Below, one piece after another: positions 27,157 through 35,980 of a DNA stretch of 52,910 nt. The notes beneath the pieces were generated by a model, which saw nothing but the letters and a program-made list of their open reading frames with translations, was not told the origin of the DNA and made no database searches. Where the stretch lies: the NCBI GenBank assembly GCA_005880915.1, contig VBIW01000050.1:1-52910 (forward strand). The letters are read 5' to 3'. The translations under genes were made by a program, and so were the position numbers. The stretch comes from Chloroflexota bacterium (GTDB lineage Bacteria > Chloroflexota > Dormibacteria > Dormibacterales > Dormibacteraceae). The first letter of the stretch is position 1, and the number at the start of each line of letters is the position of its first letter.

Positions 27157-28907
27157 GCCTGGCCCCCACGCGGGTTGGCGGCAGCCGCGAGGATTCCGGT
27201 CTCAGGGTCCACTCCAACGGCGCATGTACGGCCGAGCGACCATGCCTGCGCCTCCACGATTTCGTGACCCCGCCGCCGCAGCTCCTCCAGCACACCGGGC
27301 GCCATCGGTTCGGAGTGCACCCGTCCTGGATTCGCCTCATGAGGCGCGAACGAGCTTGGGAAGTGCGTGGTGTGGAACATGGGTGCGTCGATCGCCGCCT
27401 GGAGGTCGTGGCCGAACACCGCGTGGGCGAGGAAGAACTCGAGCGTCCACTGGTCCTGCTGGTCCCCGCCCGGCGTGCCGAACGCGAGGCGGGGTGCGCC
27501 ATCGCGCAGGGCGAGCGACGGGCTCAGCGTGGTCCGCGGCCGCTTACCTCCTTCCAGGTGGTTGGGATGCTCGGGGTCGAGGTTGAACATCTGGGCGCGC
27601 GTGCCGAGGCAAAAACCGAGGCCCGGAACCACCGGCGAGCTCTGCAGCCATCCGCCGCTTGGCGTGCACGCGACCAGGTTGCCGTGACGGTCGGCGACCG
27701 CAACGTGGACGGTGTCGCCGCGGACCGCACCGAGAGATTGCGATCCGGTGCCAGTCCAATGTCCTGGGCTCACTTTCTGCGCCGCGCGTCGCGGGAGGCG
27801 TTGCTCAATGCCGCCGGGTCGCCCAGGCCTCAGCTCGAGGGAGGCCATATCGGTCACGAGGCGGCTCCGCTCGTCCGCATAACCGCGCGACAGCAGCTCG
27901 TCGAGCGGCACTCGCGCGAAGTCGGGATCGCCGTACCACGCCTCGCGGTCGGCAAACGCTAGCTTGGCGCACTCGATGACGAGATGGATGTGCGCGGCGG
28001 AGAGAAAGTCGGTCGCGCCGATGTCAAGTGGTCGAAGCAGGCGCAGCTGCTGGAGGAAGACAGGTCCCTGGCTCCAGGGGCGGCATTTGGCGACCGTCCA
28101 TTCGTTGAAGTCAACTGTCAGCGGCGCTTCGCGTCGTGCCTCGAAGGCGGCCAGGTCACCTGCGTTCAGCAGGCCGCGATGGGCTGTCCCGGAGCTGTCC
28201 ATGAATTCGTTGCGGCAGTGACTCTCCACGGCCTGGGCAACAAATCCCGAATAGAAGGAGCGCCGCGCCGCCTCGACTTGCTCCTCCCTCCCGGACGCCG
28301 ATGACTCAGCGTCGTGCACCAGCCGGCGGTAGGTGGCCGCCAGGTCGCGGTTGCGTAACCGCTGCCCAGCGCGAAGAGGACCGTGCTCGAGGTACACCGC
28401 TGCCGAGCTCGGCCAGTGCTCGCGAAACAGCGGCTCGACCATCTCGATCGTGTCGACGATGCGCGGCAACAGGGGATAACCCGACTCCGCATATCCAATC
28501 GCGAATTGCATGACCTCGGCGAGCCGCCAGGTCCCGTGGTCTCGCAGCAGGGTCATCCACCCGCCGAACGCGCCAGGCACACATGCCGCGACGAGTCCGG
28601 TGCCCGGCACCTCGCCAAGGCCCATCTCGTGGATCCGATCGATCGTCGCTGACGATGGAGCCGGACCCTGACCGCAGATCACCTCCGGCTTACCGCGCGT
28701 GGCGTCCCACAGGATGATCGGCACCTCTCCCCCGAGACCGTTGAGGTGCGGTTCCACCACCTGCAAGACGAAGCCCGCGGCGACGGCGGCGTCGAACGCA
28801 TTGCCGCCCCTCTCGAGCACGGCCATCCCGCACTGCGACGCAAGCCAGTGGGTTGAGCTGACCACTCCGAAGGTGGCCTTGAGCTCAGGCCGGGTGGTGA
28901 ACTCCAT
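27138..28907 (-). CDS. ggt: gamma-glutamyltransferase
   Basis: A 589-residue Ntn-hydrolase-family enzyme that transfers or hydrolyses gamma-glutamyl groups, mainly of glutathione. The N-terminal part has GGNAFDAAVAAGFVLQVVEPHLNGLGGE. The self-cleavage/catalytic Thr is T399 in GDTVHVAVADRHGN. Downstream are PGLGFCLGTRAQMFN, RPRTTLSPSLAL and FGTPGGDQQDQ, which hold the substrate-binding residues. No signal peptide is seen, so secretion is unclear. It stands alone and is divergent from the DUF6457-like gene with a 28-bp gap. Confidence 0.9.
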   Translation of the reverse strand: MEFTTRPELKATFGVVSSTHWLASQCGMAVLERGGNAFDAAVAAGFVLQVVEPHLNGLGGEVPIILWDATRGKPEVICGQGPAPSSATIDRIHEMGLGEVPGTGLVAACVPGAFGGWMTLLRDHGTWRLAEVMQFAIGYAESGYPLLPRIVDTIEMVEPLFREHWPSSAAVYLEHGPLRAGQRLRNRDLAATYRRLVHDAESSASGREEQVEAARRSFYSGFVAQAVESHCRNEFMDSSGTAHRGLLNAGDLAAFEARREAPLTVDFNEWTVAKCRPWSQGPVFLQQLRLLRPLDIGATDFLSAAHIHLVIECAKLAFADREAWYGDPDFARVPLDELLSRGYADERSRLVTDMASLELRPGRPGGIEQRLPRRAAQKVSPGHWTGTGSQSLGAVRGDTVHVAVADRHGNLVACTPSGGWLQSSPVVPGLGFCLGTRAQMFNLDPEHPNHLEGGKRPRTTLSPSLALRDGAPRLAFGTPGGDQQDQWTLEFFLAHAVFGHDLQAAIDAPMFHTTHFPSSFAPHEANPGRVHSEPMAPGVLEELRRRGHEIVEAQAWSLGRTCAVGVDPETGILAAAANPRGGQAYAVGR

Positions 28908-28935
28908 CGCAGGCTTTAAGGCTACTGTCTGATGG

Positions 28936-29229
28936 ATGAATCAATTCTTCGAGGCTCTCGGACAGGAGTGGGTCGAGGCGGCGCAGCGACGCGGCGCCAC
29001 GATCACCAGGCCGGTGCTCGACTCTCGAGTAGCCCTGGAGCTGCTCGAGCTTGCCCGGGTCGCGGCTCACACCCAGGAGCGGCGTTTCGCCCCGCTTACG
29101 TGTTACCTGGCAGGCGTCGCGGCCGAGCAGCTGAAGCTGGCCATCCCCGACATCGACGAAGCCGCGTTGGCGGAGTTCATCCAGGAGGTCCGGCAGAAGC
29201 TGGAGACAGAGGCTCCAGGATCTACCTGA
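28936..29229 (+). CDS. DUF6457-like small helical protein
   Basis: A 97-residue all-helical protein resembling DUF6457, a domain often found alone or fused to the molybdopterin-guanine-dinucleotide enzyme MobA. Matching segments are LELLELARVAAHTQERRFAPLTCYLAGVAAEQ and the acidic C-terminal helix. The gene lies next to the molybdenum formate dehydrogenase operon, in line with a molybdenum-cofactor link, although this is inference. TACTGT lies 7 nt before the ATG, again suggesting a leaderless mRNA. It overlaps the 3' end of the Mrp gene by 8 bp on the opposite strand. Confidence 0.6.
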   Translation: MNQFFEALGQEWVEAAQRRGATITRPVLDSRVALELLELARVAAHTQERRFAPLTCYLAGVAAEQLKLAIPDIDEAALAEFIQEVRQKLETEAPGST

Positions 29230-30295
29230 CGCTGATCACGGGCAGCTGGCGAAAGCTCTGGACCGCGACGCGAGCGGCGATCGCCGACGCGACCCTGCTC
29301 AAGGCCTGGGCGCCGGCTGTGTCGGGCCTCGAGGTCACTACCGGCACGCCTGCGTCTGCCTCTTCCCGGATCGCGGACTCGATGGGAACCGCGCCCAGGA
29401 AAGGCACCCCAAGGCGCCTGGCGGCACTTTCCGCCTGGCCATGGTCGAAGACGTGGTGCTCCTCACCGCAGTGGCTGCAGACGAACCAGCTCATGTTCTC
29501 GATGAGCCCCAGGGCGGGCACGTTGAGCCCGCGAAACATCTGCAGTGCCTTTAGCGCGATCCTCATCGCCGCCCCTTGCGGTGTGCACACTATCGCCACT
29601 CCGGACAGCGGGACGGACTGCGCCAGCGTGAGCGACGCATCACCCGTGCCCGGTGGAAGATCGACGATCAGGTAGTCGAGCTCGCCCCACAGGACGTCGG
29701 TGAGCATCTGCTCGATAGCGCGAGCCACCATCGGCCCGCGCCACACCATGGCTTTGTCGGCTCCCGCCAGCAAGCCGATCGAGATCATCTTCAGGCCGAA
29801 GGCCTCGAGCGGAATGAGCTTCATATCCCGCACCTGGGGTGAATCGCCTGCGCCCAGCATCCCTGGCACGGAAGGACCGTATATGTCGGCGTCGAGAAGG
29901 CCGACCCTCGCCCCCGCCAGCTGGAGGGATGCCGCGACGTTGACAGCGATGGTCGATTTGCCGACGCCGCCCTTGCCCGAACCAACAGCGATGACGTGCT
30001 TCACGCCGGGAATGGCGCCCGTGTGCGACGCGCCGTTGAATGGCACGCGGACATTCGCGGTCATGCGAAGGTCGACCGCGGTCACGCCCGGCATGCCGCC
30101 GACGAGGTCGCGCGCCATCGACTGAAATCGGTCCCGCACCGGACATGCCGGGGTCGTCAGCTCGAATGTGAAGGTCACCTTGCCCTCGTCTGTGATCGCG
30201 AGGTCCTTGATCATGCCCAGGCTGACGACGTCGCGGCCGAGGTCAGGGTCCTTGATGGCGGACAGCACCGCCAGGACGTCTTCCCTACTGGGCAC
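29222..30295 (-). CDS. mrp: Mrp/ApbC-type iron-sulfur cluster carrier P-loop ATPase
   Basis: A 357-residue protein with an N-terminal MIP18/DUF59 domain (DVLAVLSAIKDPDLGRDVVSLGMI, residues 6-29, and PACPVRD). The ATPase domain carries the deviant Walker A GSGKGGVGKST near residue 106 and LIVDLPPGTGDASLT. A C-terminal CSHC pair near 275 binds the transferable 4Fe-4S cluster at the dimer interface. Mrp proteins insert Fe-S clusters into enzymes. As the last gene of the formate dehydrogenase operon it may serve the many clusters of FdhA and FdhB. GTG start at 30295 overlaps nrfD by 11 bp. Confidence 0.9.
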   Translation of the reverse strand: MPSREDVLAVLSAIKDPDLGRDVVSLGMIKDLAITDEGKVTFTFELTTPACPVRDRFQSMARDLVGGMPGVTAVDLRMTANVRVPFNGASHTGAIPGVKHVIAVGSGKGGVGKSTIAVNVAASLQLAGARVGLLDADIYGPSVPGMLGAGDSPQVRDMKLIPLEAFGLKMISIGLLAGADKAMVWRGPMVARAIEQMLTDVLWGELDYLIVDLPPGTGDASLTLAQSVPLSGVAIVCTPQGAAMRIALKALQMFRGLNVPALGLIENMSWFVCSHCGEEHHVFDHGQAESAARRLGVPFLGAVPIESAIREEADAGVPVVTSRPDTAGAQALSRVASAIAARVAVQSFRQLPVISVR

Positions 30296-31199
30296 TGAAG
30301 ATCACCGCAGCCCGCAGCGCGACGACGCCCAGCAGAACGAGGAGCGAGACAACGATTGTGTCCATGCGGACACCGGCCACAACGGCCGACCCGCCTGAAG
30401 CCTGGACCCGAAAGTGTCCGCGGGCCTCGACCAGCGAGGCGGCGATACCAATGATCGCGAGCGCCCAAAGTGCCAGCCACGGCAGGACCCGAGGAATGTC
30501 TCTGGATGCGCCGATCGTGGCGAAGAACACGATGATCAGCACGAGCTCCAGCGCCGAGAAGTAACCGTCTGCCTGGTGCAACCGGGCGATGCTGTAGGCG
30601 GCCTCCGGCCGATAACGCATCAGGAGTGCGATAAGCGCCGCCGCACCGCTAAGGCCGGAGGCGAGAAACAGGCCCCCCAGCGACCAGGTGTCGCTCCAGA
30701 TCGGTTGGTTGCTGACGCTCAGCAGGACACCTGTGTAGGAGGCGATGAAGATTCCGAACACCGCCCCGACCACGTTGAACGCGCGATTCAACACCAGCGG
30801 TAGGAGCGGTTTGCCCCGCCGGTCGCTGAGCCAGGCGTCGACCGCAGACACGAACGCGAAAGCGCCGAAGACGAGAAGGCCCCAGGCGCCCACAGACATC
30901 GGCGACCAGTACTTGAAATTGAGCCCAGTGTCACCGGGCGTCACATTGACGAGCATGTGCCAGAAGCGCGTCCAGCTCACGCCGAGGTCGGCTGTCAGCA
31001 GGATTGGACAGATTACCGTCGCGGGAAGGCTGACGTAAAAACCGACCCTGGCCGCAGGTTCGTCACGCGGGTCACCCGACAGGCGGAGGAGCGTCGCCAC
31101 GACGTAAGCGCCGCCGGCGAGGCCGGCGAACAGGAAGTAGAAAAGGATGTACCACGTCCACTGAGGGGCGCGCACGAAATGCTCGGCGAGGAACAACAT
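30285..31199 (-). CDS. NrfD/PsrC-type membrane subunit (quinone-interacting) of formate dehydrogenase
   Basis: A 304-residue polytopic protein with about eight or nine hydrophobic segments of the NrfD/PsrC family. The first helix region WTWYILFYFLFAGLAGGAYV, the PATVICPILLTADLG segment and the SPMSVGAWGLLVFG segment are typical. It anchors the complex and passes electrons from the FdhB ferredoxin to quinone. It takes the place of the cytochrome b FdnI subunit of E. coli, so no heme is needed in the membrane part. It begins directly after the fdhB stop (adjacent coordinates) and overlaps mrp. Confidence 0.88.
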   Translation of the reverse strand: MLFLAEHFVRAPQWTWYILFYFLFAGLAGGAYVVATLLRLSGDPRDEPAARVGFYVSLPATVICPILLTADLGVSWTRFWHMLVNVTPGDTGLNFKYWSPMSVGAWGLLVFGAFAFVSAVDAWLSDRRGKPLLPLVLNRAFNVVGAVFGIFIASYTGVLLSVSNQPIWSDTWSLGGLFLASGLSGAAALIALLMRYRPEAAYSIARLHQADGYFSALELVLIIVFFATIGASRDIPRVLPWLALWALAIIGIAASLVEARGHFRVQASGGSAVVAGVRMDTIVVSLLVLLGVVALRAAVIFSAQ

Positions 31200-32006
31200 C
31201 TACCCTGTCACCCGCCGCCTCAAGGCGACCAGGCCCGCGACGACAGCGAGCACCGCCGTCACTGCCGCGCCGACATACCCGCCGAGGTCGTTCCGGCTTG
31301 GAAGCTTCGCGTCGGCGGGGCTCGGCAGGCCGTAGGTCTCGGGTTTGTCCATGAGAAGGAAGAAGGCGTTCAGGCCGCCGTAGACCTTGTCGTCCCGGCC
31401 GTACAGCTGGGCCTGAGTCACACCCTGGCTTTGCAGCGCCGCCAGTCGGACGTCCGCCGCCTGCTGCAGCTCGGCAAGCGGTCCGAACTTGATCGACTGC
31501 GTCGGACAGGCCTTCGCGCAAGCCGGCTCGAGACCTCCCTGCAGCCGGTCGTAACACAGCGTGCACTTGTGCGCGGTACCCGTCTGCTGGTTCATGCCGA
31601 TCACGCCGTACGGACACGCCGCGATGCAGTTCCGGCAGCCGTTGCACACATCCTGCTGGATGAAAACAGTGTTGAACTCTGTCCGGATGATCGCCCCGGT
31701 CGGACAGACCTCCATGCAGCTTGCCTGTTTGCAGTGCTTGCAAACGTCTGACATCAAGAGCCACGCGGTGCCATCGCCTGTCGTGGCCGGTTGGTCCGGA
31801 ACATGCTCGATGAACTTCACGTGACGCCAGTTCTGCGCGTCAAGCTGCCCGGTGTTGTCGTAGCTGTCCGCGAGGAAGGCGGGCCCGTTACCCTGCAGCT
31901 GGTTCCACTCTTTACACGCAACCTCGCATGCCTTGCAGCCTATGCAAATGCTGGTGTCGGTGAAAAAGCCGTACGACTCGCCGGCTTTGATGGTCGCCAC
32001 GCTCAA
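31200..32006 (-). CDS. fdhB: formate dehydrogenase iron-sulfur (beta) subunit
   Basis: A 268-residue ferredoxin-like subunit with four Cys clusters in order: CIGCKACEVACKEW near residue 22, CKHCKQASCMEVCP near 90, CNGCRNCIAACP near 125, and CTLC...CAKACP near 148-168. These can hold four 4Fe-4S clusters that relay electrons from FdhA. A C-terminal hydrophobic helix (about residues 240-262) anchors it to the membrane, as in FdnH. The start overlaps the fdhE stop by 4 bp. It partners the NrfD subunit encoded next. Confidence 0.93.
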   Translation of the reverse strand: MSVATIKAGESYGFFTDTSICIGCKACEVACKEWNQLQGNGPAFLADSYDNTGQLDAQNWRHVKFIEHVPDQPATTGDGTAWLLMSDVCKHCKQASCMEVCPTGAIIRTEFNTVFIQQDVCNGCRNCIAACPYGVIGMNQQTGTAHKCTLCYDRLQGGLEPACAKACPTQSIKFGPLAELQQAADVRLAALQSQGVTQAQLYGRDDKVYGGLNAFFLLMDKPETYGLPSPADAKLPSRNDLGGYVGAAVTAVLAVVAGLVALRRRVTG

Positions 32007-32872
32007 AATCCCATCAGGTTGGTGGTGACCTTGGTCAAACCGCGGTCGCGGGCGTAGAGGTCGAGCGGGATGGCCGCGAGCTCATCGACCACAGGGACCG
32101 CCTGCGGGTCCGAGGCCAGATCGACGCTGAGGAGGTACCGCATGCAGGAATCGCATGCCTCGACTCGCATGTGCGGAAACAGCGCCGGATGATGGGCCGC
32201 CGGCGCGCCGCCGTGGGGCAAGCCACGCACGAGGCTCCCCCGCTCGCCGGAGGTCGTGCCACGCTCGCTGAAGATGGAGAGCCTCGCGCTCGAGTCCTCG
32301 CCGCAAGCGGCGCAGGTCATCCGCGGGTAACCCCAGGTCGCGCCGCATCGGGCGCACAGGAGGAAGCGGGGACCGGTCGCCAGGTCGTCCTGCGCCTGGG
32401 CGAAATAGCTCAGCTGCGGCGGTCCGCCGCAATCGGGGCAATGCCGGGCGTCGTGCGGTCCTACGCAGGCTGCCCGCGTTTCCGCGCCAGCTGCCTCCAA
32501 AACCGGGCCGAGCGAGGCGCGGGCGAGAAAACGGTCGACCTCGGGCTGGTCTTCGTTCCGGATCCACCTCTCGACGATGTCGCGTGGATCCTGGCTCTCC
32601 AACCGGTTCATGAGATCCGAGCGCATCCGCTCGGGCCCGGTGGAGACGCTCACATCGAGCACGCTCGGAACCACCACCTCGGCGACGTAGGAGGCGAGGC
32701 TCGCTGCGGGAGGCGACGCCGCCGCGGCATCGCGATAGGCACTCTCCTGGACAGAAAGCAGCGCGCCGTAGAAGTCGAGCAGCTGGCGGGCGAAGCCCTG
32801 GCGGACACGCAGCTCGCCGACGCGCCGTCTGCGCTCGGTCCAGACGTCACTTGCAGTCAGAGCGACAGGCAT
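32003..32872 (-). CDS. fdhE: formate dehydrogenase accessory protein FdhE
   Basis: A 289-residue cytoplasmic protein of the FdhE family, which binds formate dehydrogenase and supports its maturation under redox control. Four rubredoxin-like Cys pairs are visible: CPDCGG near residue 144, CARCGATWGYPR near 174, CAACGED and CDSC near 251. The gene is placed between fdhA and fdhB, whereas E. coli has it after the structural genes. Its ATG overlaps the fdhA TGA by one base. The tight junction supports a dedicated role for this complex. Confidence 0.88.
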   Translation of the reverse strand: MPVALTASDVWTERRRRVGELRVRQGFARQLLDFYGALLSVQESAYRDAAAASPPAASLASYVAEVVVPSVLDVSVSTGPERMRSDLMNRLESQDPRDIVERWIRNEDQPEVDRFLARASLGPVLEAAGAETRAACVGPHDARHCPDCGGPPQLSYFAQAQDDLATGPRFLLCARCGATWGYPRMTCAACGEDSSARLSIFSERGTTSGERGSLVRGLPHGGAPAAHHPALFPHMRVEACDSCMRYLLSVDLASDPQAVPVVDELAAIPLDLYARDRGLTKVTTNLMGF

Positions 32873-35800
32873 CAGATCTTCTCCAGGTTGACGAGGAACG
32901 CCTTGAATTCGGGGGTCCGAGCGTTGGCGTCGCCGACGAACGGCGTCAGGGCGTTGGCGAGCCAGTAGCGCCCCTTGCTTGGGTCACTGTCTGCGGCCGG
33001 ACCTACGTAGCCCCAGTGAATCGGGATCCCGATCTGGTAGACCTTCTGCCCCGCGACCGTCATCGGACCAAGTCGTTTGGTAACCAGTGCCAGGACCTCG
33101 ACCTTGCCCCGTTTCGAGCTCACACGAACGTGGTCGCCGCTCTTGATGCCCTTGCTGCTCGCCAGCTCATATGGGATCTCGACGAACGGCCTCGGCTGAA
33201 GCTGCACGAGGTGCGGGACGTGCTGCGTGACGTAATGCTCGTGCTCGGTCAGCCGGTAGCTGGTGGCGATGTAAGGGAAGTCGGTCGGAGTGCCGAAGCG
33301 ATTTGGCCTGCCCGCGGCCTGGTCGTAAAGGAACGCGACGGGCGAGGCCGAGTTGGCCTTGTGCAGCGGGTTGGCCACCGGAGACTCGATCGGTTCGTAG
33401 TGCTCTGGGAACGGCCCGTCGACCATGCCGTTGCTGAACAGCCTGCCGACCCCTTCGCCGTTCATGATGAAAGGCAACCAGGACGCAGGATCGCGCGGGT
33501 TCATGGTCGGCGGGTAGTCGGGCACGTCTCCCACCCATTTGCTGCCGTCCCAGGTAATGCCGGGTCGCGCCGGGTCCCAGGCTTTGCCGTCGAGGTCGGC
33601 CGACGCTCGGTTGTACATCACGCGGCGGTTCAGCGGCCAGCTCCATGACCAGTTGGGATAGAAGCCCATTCCCGTCGGATCGTTGGCCTTCGGGTCCTGA
33701 ATGCCCTGGCGGCGCTTCATCAGGTTGCCCGCGTCCGGATAGCTTCCGGTGTAGATCCAGTCGCCCGTGGTCGTGGTGCCATCGTCTTTGAGGTTGGCGA
33801 ATGTGGTCAATTGCTTCCCGGTGGACAGGTCTTTGCCGTTGATCTCCTTTGCGATCTCGTCCAGGTCCGGCTTGAGTGAGTCCTTGTAGTCGAAGGTGAG
33901 GCTCATGATCGGGTCGGGGAACTTGCCGCCCTGCGTCTTGTAGAGCGCCTTCACACGCTGGAAGAGGTCGGCCAGGATCCAGTGGTCGTGGCGGGCCTGT
34001 CCCTGGGGTGGCAGGACCTGGTCTTTCCACTGCGACCACCGTCCGCTGTTGACGAACGATCCCTCCTTCTCTATCCAGTGCGTCGCCGGGAGCATGAAAA
34101 CCTCGGTCTTGACCTGGCTCGCGTCGACACCTGGCGCGTGCCAGAACTCGGAGCTCGTAGTGGGCAATGCGTCCATGACCACCAGCCACTTGAGGTTGCC
34201 GAGCGCATCTCGCACCTGGTTCGTATCCGGGCCGATGCTGGCCGCGGTCATGCCCGAGAGCATCACCCCTTCCATCTTGCCTTTGAGCGCCTGGTCGTAG
34301 ATGGTCATCCACGACGCGTTGGAGGCCGGCTTGGGTACGAAATTGAATGCGAACTCGTTGTCCTTGGTCGCCGCGGCCCCGTACCACGCCTTCAGCGTGC
34401 TGACCATGAACTTGCCGTAGTTGAGACCGAAGAAGTTCCACGAGTTCTTGTCCGACTTCTTTGGCGCGCTCTGGGCGACGTAGTCGGCAATCGTTTTCTG
34501 TCCCGGCGCGGGGATCTTCAGGTAGCCCGGCAGGATCTCCCACGAGATCGCGTGGTCCGTATTGCCCTGGATGTTGGCGTGGCCGCGCTCGGCGTTCATA
34601 CCGCCGCCCGGGCGGCCCATATTGCCGAGCAGCAGCTGCAGCACGGCGCCCGAGCGGATGAGCTGTCCGCCCGTGGTGTGATGCGTGAGACCGACCGCGT
34701 ACACGATCGTCATCACCTTGTCGGGCTTGCCCATTTGACCCACCAGGTCCGCGACCTTGTTGAAGTCGGCGACCGGGATGCCTGTGATGCTCGACACCAT
34801 GTCGGGTGTGTACCGCGCGTAGTGGGCCTTCATCAACTGAAAGACCGACCTCGGGTCCTGCAGGGTCATGTCCCGTTTCGCGAATCCCGTCGCGGAATCC
34901 GTGTCGTAGCTCCAGGACGAGATGTTGTAGGTGCGGGTCGCCGCGTTGTAGCCGGAGAAGAGGCCGTCGGTGAACGCGTAGCCGTCCTTGACGAGGAAGG
35001 ACGCGTTGGTGTAGTTGCGGACGTATGCGTCGTGGAAGAGGTTGTTCTGCAAGACGTGGTTGATCAGGCCGCCGAAGTAGGCGACGTCCGACCCTGTGCG
35101 GATGCGCAGGTACATGTCGGCGACGGCCGAGGTACGCGTGAAACGCGGGTCGGCGTGGATGATCTTCGCGCCGCGGTCGAGCTTGGCCCGCATGAACCAC
35201 TGGAAGCCGACGGGGTGCGCCTCAGCAGGGTTGGCCCCGTTGATCAGGATCAGGTCGGCGTTCTTGATGTCGCGCCAGTGGTTGGTCATCGCTCCCCTTC
35301 CGAATGTGGCGGCCAAACTGACCACCGTGGGGCCGTGTCAAACCCTGGCCTGTTGCTCTAGATGGACCAGTCCCAGGCCGCGCATCAGCTTGGTGGCGAA
35401 GTAGCCCTCCTCTGAGCTGAACGCGGCGCCTCCGGCGAAGGCGATGCCTTCGCAACGGTTTACGGTGTTGCCGTTGCCATCCGTAGTGACGAAGGTGGCG
35501 TCGCGGGACGCCTTGATGTTCTGCGCGATCTTGTCCAGCACGAAGTCCCAGGAAACGCTCTTCCAGCCGGTCGCGCCGGATGCGCGGTACTGTGGCGACT
35601 CGACGCGCCGCGGTGATGTCGCTAGCTGCATCGCGGTTGCCCCCTTGGGACACAGGCGGCCTTCGTTGATCGGACTGTCCGGGTCGCCTTCGATCTGGAG
35701 CAGCTGGGTGGTCCCGTCGCTGTTCTGCCTCGTGTATGCAACGAGCGAGCAGCCGACCGCGCAGTAGGGGCAGATCGAATGCAGCTCCTTGGCACCGGCG

Positions 35801-35934
35801 ATCCGCAGGCTCTGCTTGATCTTGGTCGACTCGGCGAATGCGATGTCGAAGCCGAGGCCGGTGGCAGCAAGCGCGCCGGCGCCCGCAGTTCCGACCTTGA
35901 GGAATTCCCGACGTGAGACGGTCGGCAAACCCAT
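32872..35934 (-). CDS. fdhA: formate dehydrogenase major (alpha) subunit, selenocysteine-containing, Tat-exported
   Basis: Read through the in-frame TGA at 35340-35338 this is a 1020-residue FdnG/FdoG-type enzyme. It oxidises formate to CO2 at a molybdenum bis-MGD site facing outside the membrane. A Tat signal (SRREFLK near residue 7) is followed by the 4Fe-4S binding region CPYCAVGC...RLCPKG. Codon 199 is the TGA, flanked by LEQQARV and HGPTVVSLAATFGRGA, exactly where E. coli FdnG has Sec196 before the same HGPTV. Later segments (GNMGRPGGGMNAERGH, NRASADLDGKAWDP, VSSKRGKVEV) match FdnG throughout. Conventional calling splits it in two. A perfect -35 TTGACA lies upstream. A SECIS-like hairpin follows the TGA. 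Confidence 0.95.
35308..35326 (-). promoter_or_regulatory. putative bacterial SECIS hairpin of fdhA
   Basis: On the minus strand, starting 12 nt after the Sec TGA, GGTGGTC pairs with GGCCGCC (two G-U pairs) around a 5-nt loop AGTTT. The loop lies 19-23 nt past the UGA, as expected for SelB-recognised elements. The loop shares GUU with the DsbA/FrnE-like hairpin. Confidence 0.6.
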
Positions 35935-35948
35935 CCCCGAGCGCCTCG

Positions 35949-35977
35949 AAGCTAACTTAGGCCCAGGTTCCTGTCAA
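35949..35977 (-). promoter_or_regulatory. promoter of the formate dehydrogenase operon
   Basis: On the minus strand, TTGACA (35977-35972) and TAGCTT (35954-35949) are spaced by exactly 17 nt. The start would be near 35942, only a few bases before the ATG at 35934, so the leader is very short although AGG is present nearby. The -10 is weak, so activation may be needed. Confidence 0.5.
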
Positions 35978-35980
35978 GTT

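Noticed and set aside
26772..27962. 396-codon plus-strand ORF across the ArsR-ggt gap
   Set aside because: Mostly antisense to ggt and ArsR; its translation is Arg-rich and unlike a protein.
35338..35340. TGA as a nonsense mutation or frameshift splitting fdhA
   Set aside because: The two halves are in the same frame, join at the exact Sec site of FdnG, and keep full conservation on both sides, so Sec read-through is the better explanation.
33982..35361. 459-codon plus-strand ORF
   Set aside because: It is a shadow antisense to fdhA, with low-complexity His/Arg/Val-rich translation and no family features.
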